This document shows, one piece after another, positions 7,815-17,806 of a stretch of DNA of 64,000 nucleotides. Each line of letters opens with the position of its first letter. The stretch's first letter is position 1. The position numbers and the translations under genes are program-made. The notes beneath the pieces were generated by a model, which was not told the origin of the DNA, ran no database searches, and was given only the letters and a program-made list of their open reading frames with translations. This DNA comes from Mesorhizobium sp. (GTDB lineage: Bacteria; Pseudomonadota; Alphaproteobacteria; Rhizobiales; Rhizobiaceae): positions 186,001 through 250,000 of the forward strand of contig SAQE01000002.1 of the NCBI GenBank assembly GCA_004020545.1. The letters run 5' to 3'.

Positions 7815-9905
7815 CTATTCAACGAAAACCTTCACGCTGGCCGCGCGTCCGGCGGCGTCGATCACGGTCAGTGTCGAATAGCCGGTGCCGTCGGGCTGCC
7901 AGGTCGCGGTGCGGCGGCGGTCGATGCCGGCGAGCGGCTTGCCGTTGGCGAGCCAGCGGAACGGTGCGCGGCCGCCCTGCAGCTTCAGCACCAGCGGTGA
8001 AGCGTCCGCCGAGTTGGTGCCGAGGTCGACGCGAGCGCCGTCCGGCGGGAAGATGATGGTCGGCGCCGGCTCGGTCGGCGTTGCCTGCACCAGCCCGTCC
8101 GATCCTGAACCGAAGCGGGCGAGCGTCACCGGCAGTTCTTCGCGTTTGGGATTGAAGACGCCCGGCGGCCGGCCTGGCAGCGGCACGCTGGCGAGGCCGG
8201 AACGGACAAAGCCTTCGAACAGGATCGGCGCGGCGGAAACATAGCCGGAGAGGCCGGGTATGGGGCTGGCATCGGCGCGGCCGACCCAGACGCCCAGCAC
8301 ATAACGTCCGTCGAAGCCGACGGACCAGGCGTCGCGATAGCCGTAGGAGGTGCCGGTCTTGTAGGCGATGCCGCGCTGCATGGCTCCTTCCGGCGGCTTC
8401 ACGCCGGACAATATGCCGTCGATCTGCCAGGCGGCCTGATCGTCGAGAATGGTGGCGGTCGTGCGCTCGGCGTTGACCGGCTCGGTGCCGTCATGCAGCG
8501 TGTGCATCTTGCCGCCATTGGCGAGCCCCGTATAGAGCTGCACCAGGTCGCGCAAAGTGACGCCGACGCCGCCAAGCCCGATCGCCAGGCCCGGCGCCTC
8601 GTTGACCGGCAGGGTCGGGTTGACGCCGGCCTGGCGGAAGCGCGCCGTGAGCCGCGCGGGACCGACAGCGTCGAGCACCCGGATCGCCGGCACGTTGAGC
8701 GACAATTGCAGCGCCTGCCTGATGCTGACGTCGCCCTGATAGCCCATGTCGAAATTCTTCGGCCGGTAGCCGCCGAAATCGGCTGGGCTGTCCTCGATGA
8801 TGGTCTCCTGCGCCACCAGCCCCTGCTCGAAGGCAAGCCCGTAGATGAAGGGCTTCAAGGTCGAGCCGGGCGAGCGCACGACCTTGGTCATGTCGATCCA
8901 GCCGGAGCGGCTGGCGTCGAAGAAATCGGCCGAGCCGACCTCGCCGAGGATCTCGCCGGTGCGCGCATCGGCCATCACCATGGCAACGGACAACTTCGGG
9001 CCGAGCTTTCTGGCGGCTTCCTTGGCTACCTGCTCCAGCCCCTGTTGGACGCTTCTGCGGATCGTCAGTTGCAGGGGCTTGCCGGGCTCGGCCTTCGGCA
9101 GCATGGCGTAGGAGGCGTGCGCGGCCAGCGCCGGCAGCTTGCGGCGCAGGCCGGAGACGTCGTCGAGCGCGGCGCGCGCGGCCTCGCGTTCGCCAAGCAG
9201 GCCAGCCGAAACCATGCGGGTGAGCACGCGATCGCGCGCGGCATGCGCGATGTCGAGGTTGCGGTCGGGCCGGCGTTTTTCCGGCAATTGCGGCAGGGCC
9301 ACGAGCAGGGCCGCCTCAGACACCGTCAGCCGCTTCGGCTCCTTGCCGAAATAGGCGAGCGAGGCGGCGCGCACGCCTTCAAGATTGCCGCCATAGGGCG
9401 CCAGCGTCAGGTAGCGCTCGAGGATTTCCTGCTTGGACAGACGCCGTTCGATCTGGACGGCGCGCAGGATCTGCTTGACCTTGGATGCCAGACTGCGGCT
9501 ATCGCGCGGCTCGATCAGCCGGGCAAGCTGCATCGACAAGGTCGAGCCGCCGGACACGATATGGCCGCTGGTGGCGAACTGGCCGGCGGCGCGGCAAAGC
9601 GCCAGAACGTCGACGCCGCGGTGGTCCCAGAAGCGTTTGTCCTCATAGGCGACGAGCATGTCGATGAACTCTCTGTCGACCTGGTCGAGACGGGTCCCGA
9701 GCCGCCAGTAGCCGTCCGGCGTCGCGAAGGCGCGAAGCAACTGGCCGTCGCGGTCCTGCACCTCGGTCGAGACCGTCAGCGTTGCCGGCAGGGGCGGCGG
9801 GAAGGCGCGGTCGAGCTGCCAGAGGGCGGCGATGGAGAGTACCACGAAGCCGGTTAGCGAAATCCCGGCGATGGCTGTTCGTCTGAGGATTTTTCTGGAG
9901 AGCAT
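7815..9905 (-). CDS. pbpC: Penicillin-binding protein 1C (bifunctional glycosyltransferase/transpeptidase)
   Basis: A 696-residue class A penicillin-binding protein. An N-terminal membrane anchor (AIAGISLTGFVVLSIAAL) precedes a GT51 glycosyltransferase domain with EDKRFWDHRGVD (catalytic Glu about 88) and GGSTLSMQLAR. The transpeptidase has SxxK at SPGSTLKPF (Ser about 348), SLN at LSLNVPAI and KTGT at about 516. A C-terminal biPBP_C-like domain follows (from about residue 600). It polymerises and cross-links peptidoglycan. The ATG at 9905 follows GAGGGG at good spacing, part of a type C repeat; ATGs at 9920 and 9935 also lie in the repeat. It follows the alpha-2-macroglobulin gene, the classic pairing for PBP1C. 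Confidence 0.94.
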   Translation of the reverse strand: MLSRKILRRTAIAGISLTGFVVLSIAALWQLDRAFPPPLPATLTVSTEVQDRDGQLLRAFATPDGYWRLGTRLDQVDREFIDMLVAYEDKRFWDHRGVDVLALCRAAGQFATSGHIVSGGSTLSMQLARLIEPRDSRSLASKVKQILRAVQIERRLSKQEILERYLTLAPYGGNLEGVRAASLAYFGKEPKRLTVSEAALLVALPQLPEKRRPDRNLDIAHAARDRVLTRMVSAGLLGEREAARAALDDVSGLRRKLPALAAHASYAMLPKAEPGKPLQLTIRRSVQQGLEQVAKEAARKLGPKLSVAMVMADARTGEILGEVGSADFFDASRSGWIDMTKVVRSPGSTLKPFIYGLAFEQGLVAQETIIEDSPADFGGYRPKNFDMGYQGDVSIRQALQLSLNVPAIRVLDAVGPARLTARFRQAGVNPTLPVNEAPGLAIGLGGVGVTLRDLVQLYTGLANGGKMHTLHDGTEPVNAERTTATILDDQAAWQIDGILSGVKPPEGAMQRGIAYKTGTSYGYRDAWSVGFDGRYVLGVWVGRADASPIPGLSGYVSAAPILFEGFVRSGLASVPLPGRPPGVFNPKREELPVTLARFGSGSDGLVQATPTEPAPTIIFPPDGARVDLGTNSADASPLVLKLQGGRAPFRWLANGKPLAGIDRRRTATWQPDGTGYSTLTVIDAAGRAASVKVFVE

Positions 9906-9907
9906 GG

Positions 9908-10087
9908 CGCTGCCCCTCATTGCCCTGCCGGGCATTTCTCCCCGTTAAATGACGGGGAGAAAGCAGCCTGCGCAGAGGCTTTCGCCAATTTCCAACGCTG
10001 CAGAACAGGTGCCGACGATCGCGACAGCCTCCTTCTCCCCGTCACTATACGGGGAGAAGGTGCCGGCAGGCGGATGAGGGGCAGCGC
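9908..10087. repeat. Type C element, copy 2, between alpha-2-macroglobulin and pbpC genes
   Basis: The arms 9908-9961 and 10031-10087 are inverted repeats (GCGCTGCCCCTCATTGCC and its complement at the outer ends). Each arm contains an inner hairpin: TTCTCCCCG / CGGGGAGAA around TTAAATGA, and CTTCTCCCCGT / ACGGGGAGAAG. The centre contains CTTTCGCCAATTTCCAACG, matching the other type C centres. The left arm carries two possible ATG codons and the ribosome-binding GAGGGG of pbpC. Confidence 0.8.
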
Positions 10088-10118
10088 CATCGTCCCGGCC
10101 ATGTTCGTCAGCACCACC

Positions 10119-13100
10119 TTACTCCGCCTTGACCTCCATCATGCCGCTGGCGGTGCGGGCCGAGTATTGCGGCCGGTACATGTCCTCCACCGTTGCCGCC
10201 GGATGGGCATAGGTGCCCGGCGTCACGGCACGCACGACATAGGCCAGCGTGATGTTGCGGTCGCCGTCGCCTTCGTTGGGATTGAAGGCGGCGACGAAGC
10301 GGTCGTCGCGGAACTCCAGATGCGCGGCGTCGGTCTGCGCCAACCAGGAGAAGTTCGACAATTGCGCGCTGGAGACCAGGCTCGGATTGTCGATCTCGAA
10401 GCCTGCCGGCAACAGGTCGGTGATCAGCAGGCGCGAGGGCCAGTTGTTCTGCTCATAGACCTTGAGCACGACCACATAGCGCTCGTTCTGCCTGGCCTCG
10501 GTGATGTTGGCCTCGGTGCCGTCGAGCTTGTAATAGGTGCGGTCGATGGTGAAGCCGTCGCCGCCGGCCGGCAGCGGCTCGACCGGGGCGGCCATCGCGG
10601 TGACCACGGCCTGCAGCGGCGTCGCGCCGGTGTTGGCGATGGTGAGCGGACTGGCGACGAGGTCGCTGCCGGAAACCCGGTCGGAATAGCCGCCGGAATG
10701 CGGCGCGCCGTTGACGGAAAGCGTGATGGAATCATTGCCTTCCTTCAGCGCCCGCGACGCAAGCAGCATCCAGGATTCGTCCTGCGTGCTCGTCCAGCGG
10801 GCGTCGGCGCGTTCCCTGGCGACCAGCCGGATCAGTTGCGGCACGATGCTCGGCACCGGCTTCGATTCCGCAGCCAGCGCCAGCATCGCCGCGCCGTCAC
10901 GCAGCGGCGAGCCGTAGTCCGAGCGGTAGTAGTCGTACTCGGTGCTTGCCTGCGCCAGCCGCAGCGCCGTCTGGAAGGTCGCTTCCGAACGTTGCGTGTC
11001 GCCATAGAGCGCAAGGCTCGCCGCCAGTTGCGCGACCGCCATCGGGCTGGAGAAGGCTTCGAGCTGCGTGTCGGCATAGTAGCGCAGATCGCCGATCGAG
11101 GCCTTCTTGTTGCGGGCGAGCACGTAGAGCGCATAAGCGATCTCGCTGCCGCGATCCTGGACGTCCTGGTCGTAACCCAGCGAGTTCTGCAGGTTGTTCA
11201 GCGCCTGGTTCATCGCCTGCGCCGGCACGTCATATTTCTGTTCGCGCGCCCGGGTCAGGAACTCCGTGACATAGGCATCGAGCCAGAGATCGCCGGAGCC
11301 CGGACCCCAGAGGCCGAAGCTGCCGCTGTAGGCCTGGTAGCTCAGCACCTTGTAGATGGCGTCCTGGATGCGGCCGTGCAGTTCGGGATCGCTCTCCATG
11401 CCGATGCTGGTCGCCATGTCGTTGACATAGAGCAGCGGCATGGCGCGGCTGGTGGTCTGCTCGGCGCAGCCATAAGGGTAGCGGTCGAGCGTCATCAAAA
11501 GCGAAGGCACGTCGAAGGCGGCCGCCTGCGAGACGCCGACGCTGACCGAAGCGCCATCGAGCACGCTTGCGGCGAGCAGCTCCCTGTCGACGCGAAGCGC
11601 GCCGCCATTGGGTTTCAGGTCGACCATCATGCGGTTGGTGACCGGAAGCTGGGCCGGGCGAACCGGCAGATAGAGCGTCTGCTCGACCTCGGTCCCACTG
11701 TCATGCGCAAGCTTGACGGTGATCGAAGCATCGCCCGCCGTTCGCGCGATCAGCGGGAACGAGAGCGTCTGCCGTTTGCCCTGGGTCAGCGTCAGCTTCT
11801 CAGGCAGGGGCTTGTCGCCGGTCGAGAGATCCCCGGTGGTGGCGACCGAAAGCTTGTAGTCACCGGCGGGACCGTCGGTGTCGGCGATGTCGAGGCGCAT
11901 CGTCGCGGCATCGCCGGGCGCCAGGAAGCGCGGCAGGCCGGCGGTGATCACCACCGGATCGCGCACAATGACGTCGGTCTCGGCATGGCCGACGGCCTCC
12001 TTGGTCCAGGCGACGGCCATGACGCGCACAGTGCCGTTGAACTGCGGGATGTCGAAATCGACCCGCGCCTTGCCGTCGGCGTCGAGCTCAACCGGACCGG
12101 AGAAGAAGGCGACCAGCTTTTCGGTCGGCGGGCTGCCTTGCGACTGCATGTTGGCGCCGTCACCGCCGGTCCGCAATTTGCCGGTGGTGCCGAGCGAGCC
12201 GTCGATCAGGCGGCCGTAGAGGTCGCGGATTTCAAGCCCCAGCATGCGCTGGCCGAAGAACCAGTCCTCCGGATCGGGCGCCTTGTAGTTGGTGAGGTTG
12301 AGGATGCCGACGTCGACTGCGGCGACCATCACATAGGCATTGCTGCCGGGTTGCGCGCCGTTGACGGCGACCGGGATCGATAGCTGCTGGCGCGGCGCCG
12401 TCTTCTCGGGCGGCGTCAGCGTGACGGCGAGCTTCTTCGAGCCTGGATCGACGGTCAGCCATTTGACGCCGATGGAGCGGGCCGGCATGCGCGATTGCTC
12501 AGCATCGCCCGGCCGGAACAGCGTCGCCGTGACATAAGCGCCGGCGCCCCAGTCGTCGCCGACCGCGATGTCGACGGTGCCGCCGCCGGCCGGCACCGAG
12601 GCGGTGACGGTCTTCAACAGCTTCTCGGCGCCGATGGTGACGAGCAGTTCGCCGGCAAAATGCGGCGAAACCTTCAGCTTGGCGACCTCGCCGGCAGCGT
12701 AAGTATCCTTGTCGAGGGCAATCTCCAGGCCGTCCGGCGTTTCGGTGGTGGTTGAGGCGACATACCAGCCGGCATCGAACTCATAGCTGGTCGCCGGGCC
12801 GTCCGGATCGGCCGTCTCGACCTCGAGCCGATAGCGGCCCCAGTCGACAGGCAGCGACACGGTTGCGTCACCCTCGGCGTTGAGGTCGATCTGGCCGTTG
12901 GCGACGGCCTTGGTGAGGTTCACCGCTTCATAGTTCCAGAAATTGTTGGAGCGGTACCATTGGTAATTGCGCTCGACCTTGACCAGCGACCACTGCGCGC
13001 CTTTCAGTTCCTCGCGCTTGCCGTTCGGATCGACGGCGATGATGCTGAACTTCGCCGTTCCGCCTTGCGGCACCTCGCCGCCTTCGAAGTCCGGACGGAT

Positions 13101-15599
13101 GCCGATCATCTCCTTTTCCGGATGGGCGGCTATGTCGAGCGAGCGCTCGACGGCGCGGCCGCCAGCTTCGCGCATGCGGACGGTGACCTTGGCGTTGACC
13201 AGCTTGGTGGTGGACGGCAACTGGTCGATCGAAACCGGGAAGGTGGCCTTGCCGTCATCGCCGACGACGGGCAGGTTGGTGAATGGCGTCACCGTCGGCT
13301 CGGCCGACTGTTCGTCGGCGAGGCCGAAGGTGAAGTCCTTGAAGCGGTCCCAACTGCTCGTGGTCGACAGCGTCATCTCGCCTTCGAGCGCGAGGCCGGC
13401 GGCCGGCGCGCCGTAGAGGAAACGACCATCGACGCTGACATTGGCGGTCTCGCCCTGGGCGATCTCCTTCTTGTCGGCCGTCAGATCGAACTCGATGCGA
13501 TCCGGCACGAAATCCTCGACCAGGAACATCTGGCTCGCCACCGGCGACTGCTTGGGATCGGTGTAGATCGACACCGTCCAGGTGCCGCGCATGGCGTTGG
13601 GCTCGAGCGGCAGGTCCACCGCATGGCCGCCGGCGGAGGCGCCGTCGCTGACGACGCGGCGGTTCTCGACGCCGTCGGGACGCGTGAAGATGAAGGTCAG
13701 CGGCAGGTTCTCGACCGCCTTGGCGGCGCCGTCGCGGGCAAGGGCGGCGACATGCACATCCTCGCCAGCGCGGTAGATGCCGCGCTCGGTCCAGGCATGG
13801 ACATCGAGCGCGCCAGGCGCGGCGCGCCCCGCAACGCCGCGGTCGGACAGATCGAAGCCGGCGCGGCCCATATCGAGGAAGACGAAGTCGTTGTCGCCCT
13901 GCTTGGCCATCAGCACGGCCGGCACCATGCCGCCTTCGCCGCGGGTGAGGCCAGGGTTGAAGACGGCGTGGCCTTCGGCGTCGGATGTCGCCGTGCCGAG
14001 GATCTCGTTGTTCTTGGCAAGCAGCGTCAGTTCGGCGCCGGCAATCGGCTTGGCGGAGCCCAGCGAACGGGCAAAGACATTGAGGCCGTCCTGCCCGGTA
14101 TAGGTGGACAAGCCGATGTCGGAAACGACGAACCACTGGGTGGCGCGTGAGTTGTAGTCGTCGCTCTTGTCGTCGACCGGCTGCGCGGTCAGCACATAGA
14201 CGCCCGGCTTGCGCTGTGGGATCGCCTCGTCCACCGGGAAGGAGGTGGTGACCTCCTTGTTGAGGTCGTTGACGATGTCGAGCGTGCCTTCCCAGACGGG
14301 AGCGCCCATCTGGTCCGAGATGGTGGAAATGTCATAGCCGTCGAGCTGCTTCAGGAACTGGTAGCCGGACAGAAGCTGCGCCAGCGAGCGGTCGCCGATG
14401 CGATAGAGCTTCATCTTGGCGGCGTTCATGTTGACGGTGACGACCGGGATGCCACGGCGCGCGCCGGCCGGCAGCACGAAACTGTCGCCGGTGAAGCGGG
14501 CCGACGGGGCGCGATCCTGGACATAGATCGACAGCACGACCGGGGCGGCGATCGTCTCGCCGATGGCAGCCGGCAGGCCGGCGCGGAAAGTCACATCATA
14601 ATGCTGGCCGTGCTCTAGTCCCTCGACGCAGATCTGCTTGTCCTTGGCCTCGACAGCCTTGGGCGCGGCGTTGTCGACGGTGACGAACTGCGAATAGTCG
14701 ACGCCGGTCTTGACCAGCTCCTCGGAAAACTGCGCGCAGATGCGCGACGAAGAGGAATCGGCATCGACAGTGTGCTCGACAACGCGAAAACCCTTGCGCG
14801 CCTTGAGGTCGGCATAATCGGCCTGCACGGCGGGCGAGTTCACCAGCGCAAGGCTCGCCTCATAGGCCTGAATGGCCGGCCGGAAGAGGTCGCGCTTGTC
14901 GAGGCCGGCGGCAAGCAGGGCCAGCGCCTCGGCGCGGGTCTTTGCGGTGCGCACCAGCTTATAGGCGTTGAAGGCGGCCGAGGTGACGTTCGCCGGCAGG
15001 GTCGAGGGTTCGGTGGTGTTGGTAGCCGGCTGCACGCCAAGCGTCTCCCGCGCCAGCGCAAGCCAGAGCGCGCCGTCGTCCGGCAGGACGGAAAGCGCGG
15101 CCTGGTATTTCTGCATGGCGAGGCGATGGTCGCCGGTCAGCGCCGCCTGCTCGGCCGCGGCCTGAAGCGCGGCCAGCCCCTCCGTCGGCCTGTCATAGGC
15201 CGGATCGGTCAGCTTGTTGCGGAACTGCTGCGCCTGGTCGGCCATCCAGTTGGGGAAGAAGGCAAGCGCCGGCGGGGCGCCGATATCGGGATCGCCATCG
15301 ACATTGGCGATCTTGCCGGCGACGGCGCCGCTGAAGGGTTTCAGCTGATTATAGTCGGATTTGAGAAAGCACCATTTGGCCTTGGTGTTGTAGGTGAAGG
15401 CGCGGCAGGCAGGGTCGCCGAGGCAGGTGGTCTTGCACTGGTCGAGGCTGACATTCTGGTCCGACCTCAGGTCGAAGCCGAAATAGTCGGAATTGTCCGT
15501 CGTCACGATTCGCCGGGCTTCGGCCGCAAGTGCTGCGCCATTCAGGGCGAGAAAGATAAGGAGAAGGAAAGAGAGACTACGAGCCGCGCGCATTGCCAT
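10119..15599 (-). CDS. Bacterial alpha-2-macroglobulin with N-terminal PAN/Apple-like domain
   Basis: An 1826-residue exported protein. After a signal peptide (SLSFLLLIFLALNGAALAA), residues about 25-95 resemble a PAN/Apple domain with paired cysteines (CKTTCLGDPACRAFTYN, WCFLKSDYNQLKPF). Macroglobulin-type beta domains follow, then the thioester motif CAEQ near residue 1378 within YPYGCAEQTTSRAMP, and the C-terminal receptor-like region. Such proteins trap proteases in the periplasm; the thioester couples covalently to them. The gene precedes pbpC, the known partner thought to repair the wall while the inhibitor guards it. ATG at 15599 is preferred because GGGAGGG precedes it; an upstream ATG at 15644 would add 15 residues with no signal character. 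Confidence 0.94.
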   Translation of the reverse strand: MAMRAARSLSFLLLIFLALNGAALAAEARRIVTTDNSDYFGFDLRSDQNVSLDQCKTTCLGDPACRAFTYNTKAKWCFLKSDYNQLKPFSGAVAGKIANVDGDPDIGAPPALAFFPNWMADQAQQFRNKLTDPAYDRPTEGLAALQAAAEQAALTGDHRLAMQKYQAALSVLPDDGALWLALARETLGVQPATNTTEPSTLPANVTSAAFNAYKLVRTAKTRAEALALLAAGLDKRDLFRPAIQAYEASLALVNSPAVQADYADLKARKGFRVVEHTVDADSSSSRICAQFSEELVKTGVDYSQFVTVDNAAPKAVEAKDKQICVEGLEHGQHYDVTFRAGLPAAIGETIAAPVVLSIYVQDRAPSARFTGDSFVLPAGARRGIPVVTVNMNAAKMKLYRIGDRSLAQLLSGYQFLKQLDGYDISTISDQMGAPVWEGTLDIVNDLNKEVTTSFPVDEAIPQRKPGVYVLTAQPVDDKSDDYNSRATQWFVVSDIGLSTYTGQDGLNVFARSLGSAKPIAGAELTLLAKNNEILGTATSDAEGHAVFNPGLTRGEGGMVPAVLMAKQGDNDFVFLDMGRAGFDLSDRGVAGRAAPGALDVHAWTERGIYRAGEDVHVAALARDGAAKAVENLPLTFIFTRPDGVENRRVVSDGASAGGHAVDLPLEPNAMRGTWTVSIYTDPKQSPVASQMFLVEDFVPDRIEFDLTADKKEIAQGETANVSVDGRFLYGAPAAGLALEGEMTLSTTSSWDRFKDFTFGLADEQSAEPTVTPFTNLPVVGDDGKATFPVSIDQLPSTTKLVNAKVTVRMREAGGRAVERSLDIAAHPEKEMIGIRPDFEGGEVPQGGTAKFSIIAVDPNGKREELKGAQWSLVKVERNYQWYRSNNFWNYEAVNLTKAVANGQIDLNAEGDATVSLPVDWGRYRLEVETADPDGPATSYEFDAGWYVASTTTETPDGLEIALDKDTYAAGEVAKLKVSPHFAGELLVTIGAEKLLKTVTASVPAGGGTVDIAVGDDWGAGAYVTATLFRPGDAEQSRMPARSIGVKWLTVDPGSKKLAVTLTPPEKTAPRQQLSIPVAVNGAQPGSNAYVMVAAVDVGILNLTNYKAPDPEDWFFGQRMLGLEIRDLYGRLIDGSLGTTGKLRTGGDGANMQSQGSPPTEKLVAFFSGPVELDADGKARVDFDIPQFNGTVRVMAVAWTKEAVGHAETDVIVRDPVVITAGLPRFLAPGDAATMRLDIADTDGPAGDYKLSVATTGDLSTGDKPLPEKLTLTQGKRQTLSFPLIARTAGDASITVKLAHDSGTEVEQTLYLPVRPAQLPVTNRMMVDLKPNGGALRVDRELLAASVLDGASVSVGVSQAAAFDVPSLLMTLDRYPYGCAEQTTSRAMPLLYVNDMATSIGMESDPELHGRIQDAIYKVLSYQAYSGSFGLWGPGSGDLWLDAYVTEFLTRAREQKYDVPAQAMNQALNNLQNSLGYDQDVQDRGSEIAYALYVLARNKKASIGDLRYYADTQLEAFSSPMAVAQLAASLALYGDTQRSEATFQTALRLAQASTEYDYYRSDYGSPLRDGAAMLALAAESKPVPSIVPQLIRLVARERADARWTSTQDESWMLLASRALKEGNDSITLSVNGAPHSGGYSDRVSGSDLVASPLTIANTGATPLQAVVTAMAAPVEPLPAGGDGFTIDRTYYKLDGTEANITEARQNERYVVVLKVYEQNNWPSRLLITDLLPAGFEIDNPSLVSSAQLSNFSWLAQTDAAHLEFRDDRFVAAFNPNEGDGDRNITLAYVVRAVTPGTYAHPAATVEDMYRPQYSARTASGMMEVKAE

Positions 15600-15875
15600 A
15601 TCACCCTCCCGACATTTCAGCGTCCGGGCATGATCAAGCATCAAACGGGCTTGTCAACGCCGGAACGCGGCAGGTTTTCAACCGGCCAACGGTTTCCATC
15701 CCGGCCAAAGGCCGGTATTTCGACAGAACCTCTATGAGATGGATCACACATTCTTGCGAAGGTGCAAAAGGTGTGAATTCCAAGCCCGGTCCATTTCAGA
15801 CAATTGGATTGTGGCCCCTTTACGAGCGTTTCAGAACTTCATTCCAATTTTAGTTTTGTCGACTAGGTTGTCTTA

Positions 15876-17804
15876 ATGCCGGCGCATGAAACGCAGATGT
15901 CAGGAGGGATCGCGCCAGGGCGCGGGCTTCCGCGCGCCCTGCTTTTCGCGCTTGTCTGCTCGGCCATGCTCGCCGCCGAAGCGCGGCCGGCGGCCGCCTT
16001 CGAGATCTTCGGCATCAAGCTCTGGGGCTCGTCCAAGGACGAGGACGCCGATATCGTCGATCCGCTGCGCTATTCGGTAACCATCGACGCGCCGGATGCC
16101 GACAAGGATCTGGTCAAAAAGCTCGAGAACGCCTCGGCGCTCAAAAACGACGAGGAGCATCCGGTGTCGGGGTCGCTCGGCCTGATGGCAAAGGCGCGCA
16201 GCGATCGGGAACAACTCGTCGCCGCGCTCTACGCCGACGCCCGCTACGAAGGCGTCGTCACCATCACCATCCAGGGCAAGTCCATAGACGAATTGCCTCC
16301 GGACGCCGAATTCACGGGGCCGCAGCCCATCCCGGTGGTGGTCAGCATCGCCGCCGGGCCGAAATTCACGCTGGGCGACATCAGGCTGAAAGGCGACGCG
16401 GCCGGCCTGGCGAGCGCCGATTTCGGCTTGATCGCCGGCGGCGATGCCGGATCGGGCGCCGTGCTCAAGGCTGAGGCGGCGATCGTACGGGCGCTTAAGG
16501 AAGAGGGCAGGCCGCTCGCCAAGGTGACGGATCGCGAGATCGTCGCCGATCACGCAACCTCGACGCTCGACGTCACGCTGACCGTGGCGGCCGGCCCTGT
16601 CGCCGGCTATGGCGACACGACAGTCGAGGGCACGGAGAAGGTCGACCGCGACTTCACCGAATACATGACCGGCCTCAAGCGGGGTCAGCAATATTCGCCG
16701 CAAGAGATTGACGATGCCCGCGATCGGCTGCTCGGGCTCGAGGTCTTCAACAGCGTGACCATCAAGGAAGGCGACAGCCTCGATGCCCAAGGCAATATTC
16801 CGATCGACGTCCAGGTGAGCGAGCGCAAACCGCGCTTTTTCGGCATAGGCGGCACGTTTTCCAACACGGAAGGGCTGGGGCTCGAAGGCTATTGGGGCCA
16901 TCGCAACCTGTTCGGTCAGGGGGAGAAGCTGCGCATCGACGGCTCCATCAGCGGCATCGGCAGCAACAGCATTTCCGCGCTGAACTACAATGCCGGCGTC
17001 ATGTTCGAGAAACCGGGCGTGCTCGGGCCGACATCGAAGTTCTTCACCGGCATCAAGACGGTGTTCGAACACCCCGACGCCTATGACCATTTCTCGGTCA
17101 AGGGCAACATCGGCGTCTCCTACGATCTCGACAAGAAGCAGAGGGTCTCGGCGGAATTCGCGCTCGACTATTCGCGGATCACCGACACCTTCGGCAAGCA
17201 CACCTATCTGATCGCCAGCGTTCCGCTGCAATATGTCTATGACAGCCGCGACAACAAGCTCAACCCGACCCGTGGCTTCAGGGCGCTGGCCTATGCCGAG
17301 CCAAGCTACGATATCCTGAACGGCGCGACCTTCCTCAAGCTGAAGGGCGAAGGCTCCGCCTACCAGTCGCTCGACACGGCGAGCAAATTCGTGCTCGCCG
17401 AACGCGCCACGCTCGGGTCCATCATCGGCACCAGCCTGCAGAATGTCCCGGCCGACCGGCGCTTCTATTCCGGCGGCGGCGGCTCGGTGCGCGGCTATGC
17501 CTATCAAGGGATCGGCCCGAAGGACATCGACGGCCAGCCGATCGGCGGCCTGTCCTTCTTCGAAACTTCGGTCGAGATGCGCATCGCAATCACCGACACG
17601 ATCGGCATCGTGCCTTTCGTCGATGCCGGCACGGTTTCGACCAAATCCTTCCCCGATTTCTCGGACGTCAAGGTCGGCGCCGGTGTCGGCCTGCGCTATC
17701 TCACGCCGTTCGGACCGCTGCGCATCGATGCGGCCGTGCCGCTCAACCGTGATCCGAGCGATCCGCATTTCGGCATCTATGCCGGCATCGGCCAGGCGTT
17801 CTGA
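15876..17804 (+). CDS. tamA: Outer-membrane translocation/assembly protein TamA (Omp85 family)
   Basis: A 642-residue outer-membrane protein. A signal peptide ends near ARPAAA (about residue 41). Residues 65-330 form POTRA-like domains. The C-terminal half is a 16-strand Omp85 barrel with the family motif VRGYAYQGIGP and a final aromatic residue (GIGQAF). With TamB it forms the TAM complex, which helps insert outer-membrane proteins and move lipids across the periplasm. The tamB ATG follows 2 nt after the stop, so the pair is an operon, and it diverges from the alpha-2-macroglobulin gene. A second ATG at 15897 is an equally possible start; neither has a strong ribosome-binding site. Confidence 0.93.
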   Translation: MPAHETQMSGGIAPGRGLPRALLFALVCSAMLAAEARPAAAFEIFGIKLWGSSKDEDADIVDPLRYSVTIDAPDADKDLVKKLENASALKNDEEHPVSGSLGLMAKARSDREQLVAALYADARYEGVVTITIQGKSIDELPPDAEFTGPQPIPVVVSIAAGPKFTLGDIRLKGDAAGLASADFGLIAGGDAGSGAVLKAEAAIVRALKEEGRPLAKVTDREIVADHATSTLDVTLTVAAGPVAGYGDTTVEGTEKVDRDFTEYMTGLKRGQQYSPQEIDDARDRLLGLEVFNSVTIKEGDSLDAQGNIPIDVQVSERKPRFFGIGGTFSNTEGLGLEGYWGHRNLFGQGEKLRIDGSISGIGSNSISALNYNAGVMFEKPGVLGPTSKFFTGIKTVFEHPDAYDHFSVKGNIGVSYDLDKKQRVSAEFALDYSRITDTFGKHTYLIASVPLQYVYDSRDNKLNPTRGFRALAYAEPSYDILNGATFLKLKGEGSAYQSLDTASKFVLAERATLGSIIGTSLQNVPADRRFYSGGGGSVRGYAYQGIGPKDIDGQPIGGLSFFETSVEMRIAITDTIGIVPFVDAGTVSTKSFPDFSDVKVGAGVGLRYLTPFGPLRIDAAVPLNRDPSDPHFGIYAGIGQAF

Positions 17805-17806
17805 CG

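Noticed and set aside
7601..7822. N-terminal extension of the dipeptidase gene to 7822
   Set aside because: The added residues are a translation of the type C repeat and precede a clear signal peptide.
10074..12383. 769-codon open frame on the plus strand across the alpha-2-macroglobulin gene
   Set aside because: It is opposite the region carrying the conserved thioester and receptor-like domains. Its translation is Arg/Gly/His-rich with no recognisable domain.
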